64,000 nucleotides of DNA from Saprospiraceae bacterium (GTDB lineage: Bacteria > Bacteroidota > Bacteroidia > Chitinophagales > Saprospiraceae). The DNA lies in NCBI GenBank assembly GCA_028285545.1, contig JANQPA010000041.1:62001-126000 (forward strand). The letters are read 5' to 3'. Made by a program: the position numbers and the translations under genes. The first letter of the stretch is position 1. Every line of letters starts with the position of its first letter. Below, piece after piece: positions 1 through 8,352 of the stretch. A model generated the notes under the pieces. It did not search any database and was not told the origin of the DNA. It saw only the letters and a list, made by a program, of their open reading frames with translations.

Positions 1-494
1 TCCCGGCACATCCAAATATTACGCTATTACACGTAATTCCGGGATTGATTTTTATGCTCTTAGGGCCTTTTCAGTTTATTAAAAAGATACGTTCGTCTTT
101 TCCAGGCTTCCACAAATTTTCGGGCTATTTAATCGTTTCGTCAGCTATTCTCGCTGGCATTTCCTCCTTAATTATAGTCCTGATGTTCCCCTATGCTAAA
201 TATGATGAACGTGTCGGAGTTATAGAAGAGCAAATTCCCAATTTAGTTTTTGGGATTCTGTTTATGTTTTTTGCCATAAGAGGAGTTTGGTATATCAGAA
301 ACAAAAGAATTCAAAAACATCGTGCCGATATGATTAGGCTCTTTTCGATTGGACTTGGTATTTCGGTTTTTAGAATATTAATGATCGGTACTGCTATCCT
401 GGGCATTAGCCCTCTAAACTTTATTGCAATATATTTTTGGCTGGGCTTTGGAATTACCTATGGCATTGGAGAATGGTATATTAGAAAAACTTAA
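1..494 (+). CDS. DUF2306-like membrane protein, 5' end outside window
   Basis: The frame is open to the left edge, so the true start lies upstream; an internal TTG at 45 is not a convincing start. The visible part has four hydrophobic segments. It also has the short motif HVIPG followed by LGPFQF, then a basic stretch with a conserved His (FHKFSG) and a second HRADM motif. This layout matches the DUF2306 family of small predicted integral membrane proteins, whose function is unknown. The gene overlaps the convergent next gene by 4 bp. The family call is by pattern memory only. Confidence 0.6.
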   Translation, partial: PAHPNITLLHVIPGLIFMLLGPFQFIKKIRSSFPGFHKFSGYLIVSSAILAGISSLIIVLMFPYAKYDERVGVIEEQIPNLVFGILFMFFAIRGVWYIRNKRIQKHRADMIRLFSIGLGISVFRILMIGTAILGISPLNFIAIYFWLGFGITYGIGEWYIRKT

Positions 495-868
495 GATCCT
501 TTTTTCCTTTTGGAAGCATAAGGAACTTCTTCATCCAGAATAAGGGCTTCCTGAAAAATTTCCATGATCAATTCATTATTGACCTCTTTAGGGTCATAAA
601 ATTTTATTCCGGCAACTTGTTTTCTTCCTTCGTGTTGTAGAAGACCTTGTTCATTGCTTAATTCATTACCTCTGATAAAAGCTAATTCTACCCCATCATT
701 TTTTATAGGATTGAGATAACAAATCCAGCTTTTATGGTAGTAAAAGGGTACTCGATAGCGGATTTTGGTGGTAATCTCCGGAAAGGAACAAATAAGATCA
801 TGAAGGCGCTCCAGAATTTTTTGTTGATTTCCTTCTTTTTCAAGGATAAAGTTGAGTACTGCTTCCAT
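491..868 (-). CDS. DUF1801 (YdhG-like) domain protein
   Basis: A 125-residue soluble protein with the family pattern: an N-terminal helix, IRYRVPFYYHKSWICYLNP near residues 36-54, and a conserved C-terminal ALILDEEV helix. DUF1801 proteins are small alpha/beta proteins found alone in many Bacteroidota, and their biochemical role is not known. A long antisense ORF over it (734-1042) has poor composition and is a shadow. No signal peptide or TM segment is seen. Confidence 0.7.
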   Translation of the reverse strand: MEAVLNFILEKEGNQQKILERLHDLICSFPEITTKIRYRVPFYYHKSWICYLNPIKNDGVELAFIRGNELSNEQGLLQHEGRKQVAGIKFYDPKEVNNELIMEIFQEALILDEEVPYASKRKKGS

Positions 869-882
869 TTTTTTAAGTTATT

Positions 883-906
883 ACGTGTTCACGTGTTCGA
901 GTGTTC
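883..906. repeat. Degenerate 8-bp tandem repeat in intergenic region
   Basis: Three consecutive octamers, ACGTGTTC, ACGTGTTC and GAGTGTTC, lie just upstream of the DUF1801 gene. A second, more degenerate octamer-periodic stretch (AATTTGC/ATTTAC words) lies around 965-1012 in the same 293-bp gap. A related AAGTGTTC octamer array is found at 29237-29298. No gene was recognised in this gap. Confidence 0.6.
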
Positions 907-1161
907 AAGTTTAGGGGATAGGTATTTTGGAGGAATGGTATTTTATTTTAGCATAGAATCACAATATCAAACAATTTGCAAATTTGCACATCTACGCATT
1001 TACATATTTATACTAATAAATCGAACCATCTTAGCATTGTAGGATTATAGTATCAAACAACTGGTTCATTTACAAATATAATGATGCTGATCTAAACGAA
1101 TTAAAGTTTTCAGCTGTTATTAAAATATTCTTATTCCATTGACCACCTCACTATAACTGCT

Positions 1162-2022
1162 ATGAAAAAGGCATTGAGCATTTCTTTTAAAGTGCTGCGC
1201 TGGTTTGCGCTTATTCTCATTATTCTGTTTATTCTTTTATTAGCCTTTATCGAGGGTTTTGACAGATATATTTCTAGTGAAAAAGGAGCAATGTGGCTTT
1301 ATAAGAAGGTTCCACATACCAATAAAAAGATCAAGTTTACTCACTCAGGAATTCGATATTTTGAAATTGGAGATGCTGAGAAACCACCCCTATTACTTAT
1401 TCATGGTGCTCCAGGTAGTGTTTTTGACTGGAAGGGAGTTGCTCAAAATAAAAACATTTACGATCATTACCGATTATTGATACCCGAACGCCCTGGCTAT
1501 GGAGGGACCAAACCCCGTGGAGCGGAGCGATCCATCAAAAAACAGGCAGAAAGAATTTTAGAAGTTTTAGATGGTGAAGCCCAAGAAGCAGTTGTTATGG
1601 GGCACAGTTATGGTGGTCCTATTGCAGTAATAATGGGTGCCATGAAGCCAGAAAAGATTTCAAAGGTTTATGGTGTATCCGGACAGTACGATCCTGATAA
1701 TGAAAAAATATTCAAAATTTCGCACTTCATCAATTACAAGTTTTTCGCTTATGTATTACCGCGATTTATCTGGGTAGCGAATGTTGAAAAACTAACTCAT
1801 CCTGATGCCTTGCGAGAAATCATGCCCATTTATCAAAATGTAAAAGTACCCGTGACCCTTATTCACGGGGATGCTGACACCCTTGTGCCCTATGAAAACT
1901 CTCCTTTTGTTTTAGAGAAACTAAATGGTAATGCCGAGTTGATTACGATGGAGGGCAAAGACCACCCCGTACATATGCAGGAAGTTGATGCAATGGTGGA
2001 TTTTATTGTTCCCGATGAATAA
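1162..2022 (+). CDS. Membrane-anchored alpha/beta hydrolase
   Basis: A 286-residue alpha/beta-hydrolase-fold protein. An N-terminal hydrophobic segment (about residues 12-30) probably anchors it in the inner membrane, with the catalytic domain outside. The oxyanion motif HGAPGS is near residue 81 and the nucleophile elbow GHSYGG puts Ser149 as nucleophile. An acidic residue lies in HGDAD (about 237-239) and the catalytic His is in GKDHP (His268), so the triad looks complete. Substrate cannot be read from sequence; esterase or lipase activity is the family expectation. It stands alone, with a 99-bp gap to the next co-directional gene. Confidence 0.75.
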   Translation: MKKALSISFKVLRWFALILIILFILLLAFIEGFDRYISSEKGAMWLYKKVPHTNKKIKFTHSGIRYFEIGDAEKPPLLLIHGAPGSVFDWKGVAQNKNIYDHYRLLIPERPGYGGTKPRGAERSIKKQAERILEVLDGEAQEAVVMGHSYGGPIAVIMGAMKPEKISKVYGVSGQYDPDNEKIFKISHFINYKFFAYVLPRFIWVANVEKLTHPDALREIMPIYQNVKVPVTLIHGDADTLVPYENSPFVLEKLNGNAELITMEGKDHPVHMQEVDAMVDFIVPDE

Positions 2023-2121
2023 TAGGTAAAGCTGTTTCCACTTGTTTTTTTCAAAGCAATAATTCTTCTTTCTTGGATTACTTCATAATTATAAAGAAAT
2101 TAGGGCCCACACATTTCTAAG

Positions 2122-2664
2122 ATGCCTTTGAAAAAAATAAATATAATGAAAGGAACCATAGACATTGAATTGGAGGATAAATCAGCTATTTTTAAGGCTA
2201 TAGGCAAGCTGTTAGATCAGCAAGGATTTGAGATAGATCGCAAAGATTTTGGTCGGCCATGGGGTGGTTTTTTTGTTTTAAAAGAAGAGAATGCCCCTCA
2301 TTTTATCAACATATATTTTCCAGATATTGACATCAAAGATCTTGTCATAGGAAGAAGGATGAGCCCAAAAATCCTGATTGTGGCTCCTCAGAAAAGACTT
2401 TCCTGGCAATATCATCACCGTCGTTCAGAAGTTTGGAGAGTGGTTGGTGGTGAAGTCGGCGTTATTAAAAGCCCCACGGATGAGCAAGGCCCGGTTGAGC
2501 GCTTGCAAAAAGGAGATACCGTTACCTTAGATAAAGGGATGAGACACCGATTAATTGGTCTTGATGGTTTTGGTTTAGTTGCTGAAATCTGGCTTCATAC
2601 TGATCCAGAAAACCCTTCTAATGAAGAAGACATCATTCGCCTGCAAGATGATTTTGGCAGATAA
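2122..2664 (+). CDS. Cupin protein of the mannose-6-phosphate isomerase type II family
   Basis: A 180-residue protein with an N-terminal alpha/beta extension (about 1-75) and a C-terminal cupin (about 80-165). RPWGGF near residue 45 and LSWQYHHRRSEVWRVV near 93-108 match the C-terminal domain of type II phosphomannose isomerases (ManC/ManA-like). The metal-binding His-His and the later His (MRHR) are present. There is no nucleotidyltransferase domain, so this is the stand-alone cupin form often named phosphomannose or phosphoheptose isomerase. Substrate is inferred from family only. A second Met at residue 9 is an alternative start. Confidence 0.65.
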   Translation: MPLKKINIMKGTIDIELEDKSAIFKAIGKLLDQQGFEIDRKDFGRPWGGFFVLKEENAPHFINIYFPDIDIKDLVIGRRMSPKILIVAPQKRLSWQYHHRRSEVWRVVGGEVGVIKSPTDEQGPVERLQKGDTVTLDKGMRHRLIGLDGFGLVAEIWLHTDPENPSNEEDIIRLQDDFGR

Positions 2665-2703
2665 AAAAGAACTCCCATTTGCTTACATCAAACTAAATTT
2701 TAA

Positions 2704-3705
2704 ATGAATAAACAATTACTTCTAGCCAAAAGGCCTGTTGGCCTCCCAGAAGCAGACACCTGGAACTTGGTTGAAACCTCGATTCCTAGCCTTGAAGAAG
2801 GACAAGTTCTTATCAAACAATTATATATTTCCCTAGATCCTGCTATGCGAGGCTGGATAAGTGACCGAAAATCCTATATCCCACCAGTCCAAATTGGTGA
2901 AGTGATGCGTGCCGGTGCAGTCGGACAAGTTATTGATTCCAAAAACCCTAATTTTGAAGTTGGTGCCCATTTTATGGGATGGGGTGGCGTTCAACAATAT
3001 ACGGTCACTGATGGTAAAGGCTGGTTCCCTGTGAACCCATCTCTTGTGGAATTGCCTGTTTATCTGGGTGCCTTAGGCATGCCAGGCATGACTGCCTATT
3101 TTGGGTTATTGGAAGTAGGTCAGCCTAAAGAGGGCGAGACGGTCTTGGTTTCGGGCGCGGCTGGTGCCGTGGGAAGTGTTGTGGGGCAGATCGCAAAAAT
3201 AAAGGGCTGTCGTGCCGTTGGCATTGCAGGCGGACCTGAAAAGTGTAAATACATTGTGGATGAACTAGGTTATGATGGCGCCATCGACTACAAAAATGAG
3301 AATCTTTATACTGCCATAAAAAGAGAATGCCCAGATGGAGTGGACATTTATTTTGACAATGTGGGAGGCGACACTTTAAATGCCGCTCTTGCCAACCTTA
3401 ATATGCATGCTCGAATTCCCATCTGTGGAGCCATCTCTCAATATAATGCTACCTCTGCCATGCAGGGACCTAGCAATTATATGGCCCTATTAGTATTCCG
3501 AGCACGCATGGAAGGCTTCCTGGTTATGGATTATGCCAAAGATTTTGGCAAAGCAGCTATGGAAATGGCTGGCTGGATGCTTGCAGGTCAATTGAAAACC
3601 AAGGAGGATGTTTATGAAGGCATAGAAAACTTCCATGAAACCTTTCTACGCCTTTTCAGTGGAAAAAAATTGGGTAAATTAGTATTGAAGGTAAACGAGG
3701 AATAA
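2704..3705 (+). CDS. NADP-dependent oxidoreductase, zinc-free MDR family
   Basis: A 333-residue medium-chain dehydrogenase/reductase of the leukotriene B4 12-hydroxydehydrogenase/CurA type. SLDPAMRGW near residues 48-56 is typical of this subgroup. The Rossmann dinucleotide site GAAGAVGSVVGQ is near residues 154-165, and the structural and catalytic zinc cysteines are absent. Such enzymes reduce alpha,beta-unsaturated carbonyls with NADPH. The gene ends 8 bp before the acyl-CoA ligase start, so the two are probably co-transcribed and may act in one fatty-acid or ketide pathway (inference). Confidence 0.85.
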   Translation: MNKQLLLAKRPVGLPEADTWNLVETSIPSLEEGQVLIKQLYISLDPAMRGWISDRKSYIPPVQIGEVMRAGAVGQVIDSKNPNFEVGAHFMGWGGVQQYTVTDGKGWFPVNPSLVELPVYLGALGMPGMTAYFGLLEVGQPKEGETVLVSGAAGAVGSVVGQIAKIKGCRAVGIAGGPEKCKYIVDELGYDGAIDYKNENLYTAIKRECPDGVDIYFDNVGGDTLNAALANLNMHARIPICGAISQYNATSAMQGPSNYMALLVFRARMEGFLVMDYAKDFGKAAMEMAGWMLAGQLKTKEDVYEGIENFHETFLRLFSGKKLGKLVLKVNEE

Positions 3706-3713
3706 TATTCAGT

Positions 3714-5198
3714 ATGATCAAACTTATTGAAAGGGCTAAAAATTGGCCTGAAAGGACTGCCATTAAAGACCAAGGCAAAGCATTTAGTTATTCTGAATTA
3801 TTACAAAAAAGTCAGTCTATTGCCATCCATTTATTAGGTACTGAAACGGATTTAAGTGAGCAAAGGGTAGCTTTTATGGTTCGTCCTGGTTTTGATTATG
3901 TAGCGGTGCAATGGGGGGTATGGCAAGCAGGTGGTATAGCCGTTCCATTATGTGTTGATCATCCGCTTCCATCTCTTCAATATGTTATCGAAAACACCAA
4001 TGCACGAACACTAATCGTACATCAAGAATACGAGCAGCTTCTAAAGCCTCTTGTAGCGGAAAGGGATCTTCAATTTTATATTGTAGAGGAATTTCCTAAG
4101 GTAGAAAAAATAAATCCTCTCCCCACTTTTCCAGATTCAAGACGAGCAATGATTTTGTATACTAGTGGAACTACCAATCTGCCGAAGGGAGTGGTCACCA
4201 CCCATCAAAACATTCAATATCAGATCCGCACTTTAATTGATGCCTGGGGATGGGACATGAATGATCACATCCTTAATGTTTTACCGCTCCACCATGTTCA
4301 TGGCATAATAAATGTCATCTCCTGTGCACTGTGGTCTGGTGCTTGTGTAGAGTTTATTCCAAAGTTTAAGGCCGATGCAGTATTTAAAAGATTTAAAAAA
4401 GGTGAGATCAATGTTTTTATGGCTGTCCCTACAGTGTACTACAAGCTAATAAGCTATTGGAACAATCAGGATGAACGCACTCAAAAAGAACTTTCTAATA
4501 TTTTTTCCAACTTCCGACTTATGGTATCCGGCTCTGCTGCCTTACCAGTCTCCGTACTTGAAGATTGGAAAAAAATTAGTGGCCATACTTTGTTGGAGCG
4601 CTACGGTATGACAGAAATTGGTATGGCTCTCAGCAACCCGTATAGGGGCGAACGCAGGCCTGGTCATGTGGGACAACCTTTACCTGGGGTTGACATCCGG
4701 TTGGTAGGAGAAGATGGGGTGGTGGTAAAAGAGGGAGAACAAGGAGAAATTCAAGTCAAAGGCCCTAATGTATTTAAAGAGTATTGGCAAAATCCTGAGG
4801 CTACCGTTCAATCGTTTACTGATGGATGGTTCCGAACTGGAGATATGGCTATTTGGAATGAGGGAGCCTATAGAATTCTAGGACGTAATTCGGTTGACAT
4901 TATCAAATCCGGAGGATATAAAATCTCCGCCCTGGAAATTGAAGAGGTGCTTCGTACCCATCCTACCATCAAGGACTGTGGAGTAGTAGGCCTAGCCAAT
5001 GAGGAATGGGGCGAAATCGTAGCTGCCAGCTTAGTTTGCCCTGGTCAAAAACCCAATTTAAAAGCGCTAAATGAATGGCTAAAAACAAAACTACCTTCCT
5101 ACAAGATACCACGTCAATATATTTTCCAGGAAGACCTCCCCAGAAACACTATTGGTAAGGTGACCAAAAAAGCCTTACAACGGTGTTTTCAAGATTAA
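3714..5198 (+). CDS. AMP-forming acyl-CoA synthetase, malonyl-CoA-synthetase-like
   Basis: A 494-residue ANL-superfamily ligase with the phosphate loop YTSGTTNLPKGV (about 145-156), LPLHHVHGI (about 191), YGMTEIGM (about 295), the GWFRTGD hinge region and the C-terminal catalytic Lys in NTIGKVTKK. The HHVHG segment and short length resemble the MatB/ACSF3 group that activates malonate or methylmalonate, but the substrate pocket was not modelled, so other short acids are possible. It follows the MDR oxidoreductase by 8 bp. Confidence 0.8.
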   Translation: MIKLIERAKNWPERTAIKDQGKAFSYSELLQKSQSIAIHLLGTETDLSEQRVAFMVRPGFDYVAVQWGVWQAGGIAVPLCVDHPLPSLQYVIENTNARTLIVHQEYEQLLKPLVAERDLQFYIVEEFPKVEKINPLPTFPDSRRAMILYTSGTTNLPKGVVTTHQNIQYQIRTLIDAWGWDMNDHILNVLPLHHVHGIINVISCALWSGACVEFIPKFKADAVFKRFKKGEINVFMAVPTVYYKLISYWNNQDERTQKELSNIFSNFRLMVSGSAALPVSVLEDWKKISGHTLLERYGMTEIGMALSNPYRGERRPGHVGQPLPGVDIRLVGEDGVVVKEGEQGEIQVKGPNVFKEYWQNPEATVQSFTDGWFRTGDMAIWNEGAYRILGRNSVDIIKSGGYKISALEIEEVLRTHPTIKDCGVVGLANEEWGEIVAASLVCPGQKPNLKALNEWLKTKLPSYKIPRQYIFQEDLPRNTIGKVTKKALQRCFQD

Positions 5199-5213
5199 TT
5201 TGATTTTGCCTTT

Positions 5214-5357
5214 TTAATTTTTATTTAGGGCCAATTGATACGCTCTTTCAAATACTTCAACATCAGAAAGCACTACATCCGGCAAGACTCCCTTTCCTTC
5301 CCAATCTGCTTCTGTGGAGGCATCCAGTGTAAGGCTGAAAAGGGTAGACTTATCAAC
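5214..5357 (-). pseudogene. Decayed C-terminal fragment of a probable S41 peptidase
   Basis: On the minus strand one frame reads LTLDASTEADWEGKG, and after a shift at a GGGAAAGGGAG run the next frame reads GVLPDVVLSDVEVFERA and stops 7 codons later. 'GKGV-PD' followed by a helix containing ALxxA is the C-terminal end seen in S41 (C-terminal processing/tricorn-like) proteases. There is no start codon, an in-frame stop lies directly upstream, and the rest of the enzyme is missing, so this is a remnant. Family assignment is tentative. Confidence 0.4.
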
Positions 5358-5425
5358 TTAATTCGACCATTCTTTATAAGCTAAAGACATTTTCGTATCT
5401 TAAATGTGAAATAAACAAAAAACAT

Positions 5426-5530
5426 ATGGATTTCTGGACCTACTTCCCCTACTGGGCCATTATAGCCTTGGTAGTCATAAATGCCATAATTGTTTCCCGT
5501 ATGGACATTAAAATTGACGATCAAGATTAA
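5426..5530 (+). CDS. Small single-TM protein upstream of symporter (candidate symporter small accessory protein)
   Basis: A 34-codon ORF starting MDFWTYFPYW, with one strongly hydrophobic helix (about residues 9-24) and an acidic tail ending DDQD. It ends 33 bp before the sodium/solute symporter. Tiny membrane subunits directly upstream of SSS or NSS transporters are a known arrangement, annotated as symporter small accessory protein or MetS-like small subunit. The position and topology fit that role. It is too short for homology to be judged by eye. Confidence 0.6.
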   Translation: MDFWTYFPYWAIIALVVINAIIVSRMDIKIDDQD

Positions 5531-5563
5531 TATTGAGTCTATAAAAAAGCCAACTTTTCACTT

Positions 5564-7084
5564 ATGTCATCTTACTTACAAGAGAATGGTATCGTTCTTA
5601 CCCTTACCGTTATTTATATCCTTATTTGTTTATATATCGGCTGGTATTTTAAAAAAAGAGCAAATAAAGGTATTGGAGATTATTATGTCGCCAAGAGGCA
5701 AATTCCCGGATGGGTGGTATCACTTGCTTTTTTTTCCACCTTTGCCAGTACCAACACCTATATTGGACAAGCCGGCAAAGCTTTTGAAGCAGGATTGTCC
5801 TGGGCCTGGGTCGGTTTATTCTGGGCCATCTTTAGTGTCATTTCCTGGTTGGTTTTGGGGCCACGTATGCGCAATCAGACAATGAAGTTGGGATCGCTTA
5901 CCATTCCTGATTATTTTCATTTCAGATATCAAAGTAGTTTATCAAAATCTATTCGAATCTTATCGGCTTTTGTCATTCTATTTGCTACCATATGGTACAT
6001 GACAGGCATTGCAAAAGGCTGCGCCCATCTACTTGAAACGGTAATGGATATTCCATATGAGTATGGAGCTTTTTTAATCATCTTCATAACCTGTGCCTAT
6101 ACTATTTGGGGGGGAATGTATAGTGTTCTATGGACGGATGCCATTCAGGGCATCATGATGTTTGCTGTTGCCATCATTATGGTTATGCTTCCTTTCATTT
6201 TTGTGGGAGGCGTGGATGAGTTGATGACCAAAATAAGTCAAACAGCACATTTAGATAAAAATGGACAACCAATGGGGGATGGCCTGGTCAGTTTTGGGCA
6301 CCTGGTTTCATTCTTCTATATTATCGGAATTGGATTGGCTGTAGGTATGAAACAGATATCGGAACCTCGATGCCTTATTCGTTTTTATTCTATAAATAAT
6401 ACTAAGGGAATGAAATTTGCGATGACCTGGACTCCTTTTTTCCTGGGAATATCGCTGGTTTGTGTAATGGGACTGGGTGCACTTGTACATGGAATGGCCA
6501 CAGAGGAGGAAGCAGCCTACCTGATCAATAATACAGATGAGGTGGTTGGTTTTATGTTAGCCAAATTTGATAACCAGCTGATCAGCGGCATTGTGGTGGC
6601 AGGTCTATTTGCTGCAGGTATGTCTTCCCTTGCCTCCGTTACCTTAATCGTTGGGACGGCCTTTGTCAGAGACATCTGGGACACTTTAAAAACCATGCCT
6701 GAAAATAAAGTTATTCCTCGCACTAAATGGGCAATGTTTGGTTATTGCGTGTTTGTATTTTTGTTTACCTTATATCCACCTGCGGGTATTGTCGAGTTGA
6801 CGGCTTTTGCTGGTGCCGTCTTTGCTGCTAGTTTCTTTCCCGCTATTTTTGGAGGTCTTTATTTAAAGTGGGGGACTGATTTGGCTGCTTTCGTATCAAT
6901 GATCATTGGTATCCTATCTTGCATTATCTGGCGCTTTAGCATCCGGTTTCAAGTGGAGGGGATGAGTGATATTCACGAAGTAATTCCTTCATTCATTCTA
7001 TCGATGATAGCCTTTTTTATGATCAGTGGGTTGACAAAAAACAGAATTCCCGCCGAGGAACATTTGGATAAGGTTTTTAGTTAG
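5564..7084 (+). CDS. Sodium:solute symporter (SSS family)
   Basis: A 506-residue polytopic protein with about 13 hydrophobic helices. The N-terminal GDYYVAKRQIPGWVVSLAFFST, the GTAFVRD loop near residue 362 and AGLFAAGMSSLAS near 344-356 are signatures of the SSS family (PutP/SGLT fold). It would couple inward Na+ movement to uptake of a sugar, amino acid or carboxylate; the substrate is not evident. It is preceded by a 34-residue membrane protein and followed by a hairpin, so the two are likely one transcription unit. Confidence 0.9.
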   Translation: MSSYLQENGIVLTLTVIYILICLYIGWYFKKRANKGIGDYYVAKRQIPGWVVSLAFFSTFASTNTYIGQAGKAFEAGLSWAWVGLFWAIFSVISWLVLGPRMRNQTMKLGSLTIPDYFHFRYQSSLSKSIRILSAFVILFATIWYMTGIAKGCAHLLETVMDIPYEYGAFLIIFITCAYTIWGGMYSVLWTDAIQGIMMFAVAIIMVMLPFIFVGGVDELMTKISQTAHLDKNGQPMGDGLVSFGHLVSFFYIIGIGLAVGMKQISEPRCLIRFYSINNTKGMKFAMTWTPFFLGISLVCVMGLGALVHGMATEEEAAYLINNTDEVVGFMLAKFDNQLISGIVVAGLFAAGMSSLASVTLIVGTAFVRDIWDTLKTMPENKVIPRTKWAMFGYCVFVFLFTLYPPAGIVELTAFAGAVFAASFFPAIFGGLYLKWGTDLAAFVSMIIGILSCIIWRFSIRFQVEGMSDIHEVIPSFILSMIAFFMISGLTKNRIPAEEHLDKVFS

Positions 7085-7124
7085 GCGGTTACAAACCGCC
7101 ATAAACAGGTTACAAACCGCCATA
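7084..7124. terminator. Hairpin with 17-bp direct repeat after symporter
   Basis: GGCGGT/ACCGCC form a 6-bp stem (7084-7089 and 7095-7100) with a 5-nt loop, starting at the last base of the symporter stop codon. The 17 bp GGTTACAAACCGCCATA is then repeated at 7087-7103 and 7108-7124. It lies between convergent genes and is probably a terminator. No T-run follows, so it could instead be a dispersed intergenic repeat. Confidence 0.5.
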
Positions 7125-7140
7125 ATTATACCTTCAAAAA

Positions 7141-8133
7141 TCACACTTCAATCTTGGCTGTTATCGGAAAATGATCCGAGGCTTTTTTTAGCTCATTTCT
7201 GATGGCTTGCACATCAACATCATCTTTTAATTCAAATGGATTCCAAACCTTCCCTTCGGAGAAATTTATTCCTGAGCTAATTAAAACATGATCAATTAAC
7301 ACATTGATATCATCTTCTGTAATTCGATCTCTATACCTGCTTGAAGAGGGTTTCCAGCCGTATTTCCCCCATTTGGGTTTTTTTAGAACAGAAAGGAGGA
7401 TATTTTCAGGCTTCCATACATCACCCAAGAGTATTTCGACAGCACTTTTACTGAATTTATTTTCGTAAAAATCCATTCCAATTCCATCGTTAATATCTCC
7501 CATGACAATTACATTAGAGCCGTCCTCCAAATAAGTGTCACATTTCATTCTTATGGACATGCATTCTGCGTATAATCGCATTCGGTCTCTTTCGGAAATC
7601 TGTTCAAATTTGGCAAGATCAACAACAGCAAAAATGCCTTTTGATTTAGTATGAGCTACAATCACCTTAGTCAGTTCCGTTCCAGATAAATCTTCCATAA
7701 CCAATTCTAAGGGCGGTCTGTAGTGTTTATACTGCTCTTTAATTAATTTATTAGTAGTGTCAACCAGGAATGGTTTGTTAAATTGGTTTTTAGTACTGGT
7801 AGTGGGCTTAAATCGGACATTTATTTTTGAAGAGTCATAAATTGCGCATAATTCCTGCTGCCCTCCTGAGGGTGTACCATGTACAGCCCGGTAATCAGGC
7901 TTGAGTCCAAAATGATTAATCCAGGTTTCCAGCTGCTGAGAGGCAGTTTTGGAACCATCGGCCAAGGTGTCAGGACCTTCAACAATGCCCAAAAAATCCA
8001 GGTCCATTTTTTTGATAACTTCACTTAGCTTTTGGCCTCGTTCAAATTCTTCACCTTCCGTTTTCAGAGTTCCATCTCTGTTGAATAAATCTCGCATCCA
8101 TTCAACATTATAAACGCCTATTTTTAATTCCAT
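7141..8133 (-). CDS. Endonuclease/exonuclease/phosphatase (EEP) family protein
   Basis: A 330-residue protein with EEP-fold landmarks in order: an N-terminal Asn in YNVEW (residue 9), the metal-binding Glu in GIVEGPD (Glu52), VMGDINDG near residue 210 (Asp and Asn) and the catalytic pair SDHFPI (Asp320-His321). The active site therefore looks intact. No signal peptide is seen, so it is likely cytosolic. Family members cleave DNA, RNA or phosphate esters; the substrate is unknown. It is convergent with the symporter and separated from the next minus-strand gene by 219 bp with nothing recognised. Confidence 0.8.
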   Translation of the reverse strand: MELKIGVYNVEWMRDLFNRDGTLKTEGEEFERGQKLSEVIKKMDLDFLGIVEGPDTLADGSKTASQQLETWINHFGLKPDYRAVHGTPSGGQQELCAIYDSSKINVRFKPTTSTKNQFNKPFLVDTTNKLIKEQYKHYRPPLELVMEDLSGTELTKVIVAHTKSKGIFAVVDLAKFEQISERDRMRLYAECMSIRMKCDTYLEDGSNVIVMGDINDGIGMDFYENKFSKSAVEILLGDVWKPENILLSVLKKPKWGKYGWKPSSSRYRDRITEDDINVLIDHVLISSGINFSEGKVWNPFELKDDVDVQAIRNELKKASDHFPITAKIEV

Positions 8134-8352
8134 AATTATATATGGGGTATGGGGTTATAAAATAATTCATTTGGTCATTGAACAGATTAATTTTATAATG
8201 ACTGGACAGTCTAAAAAATTAATTTCCATTCCCTTATAAGTTATTACACTCAGCCTTTAAAGTCAAATATTTTAATTACCCCTTTAAAAGGTTTCACATT
8301 TCTGGATATTGCCTATAAATTCCAAACCAGTAAGTTGAATTTTGGAAAACAC

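Noticed and set aside
734-1042. 102-codon ORF antisense to the DUF1801 gene
   Set aside because: It overlaps a better coding frame on the other strand and runs into octamer repeats; its composition is Phe-rich and not protein-like.
5490-5885. 131-codon ORF overlapping the start of the symporter
   Set aside because: It is a shadow in another frame of the symporter gene, with Pro- and Phe-rich composition.
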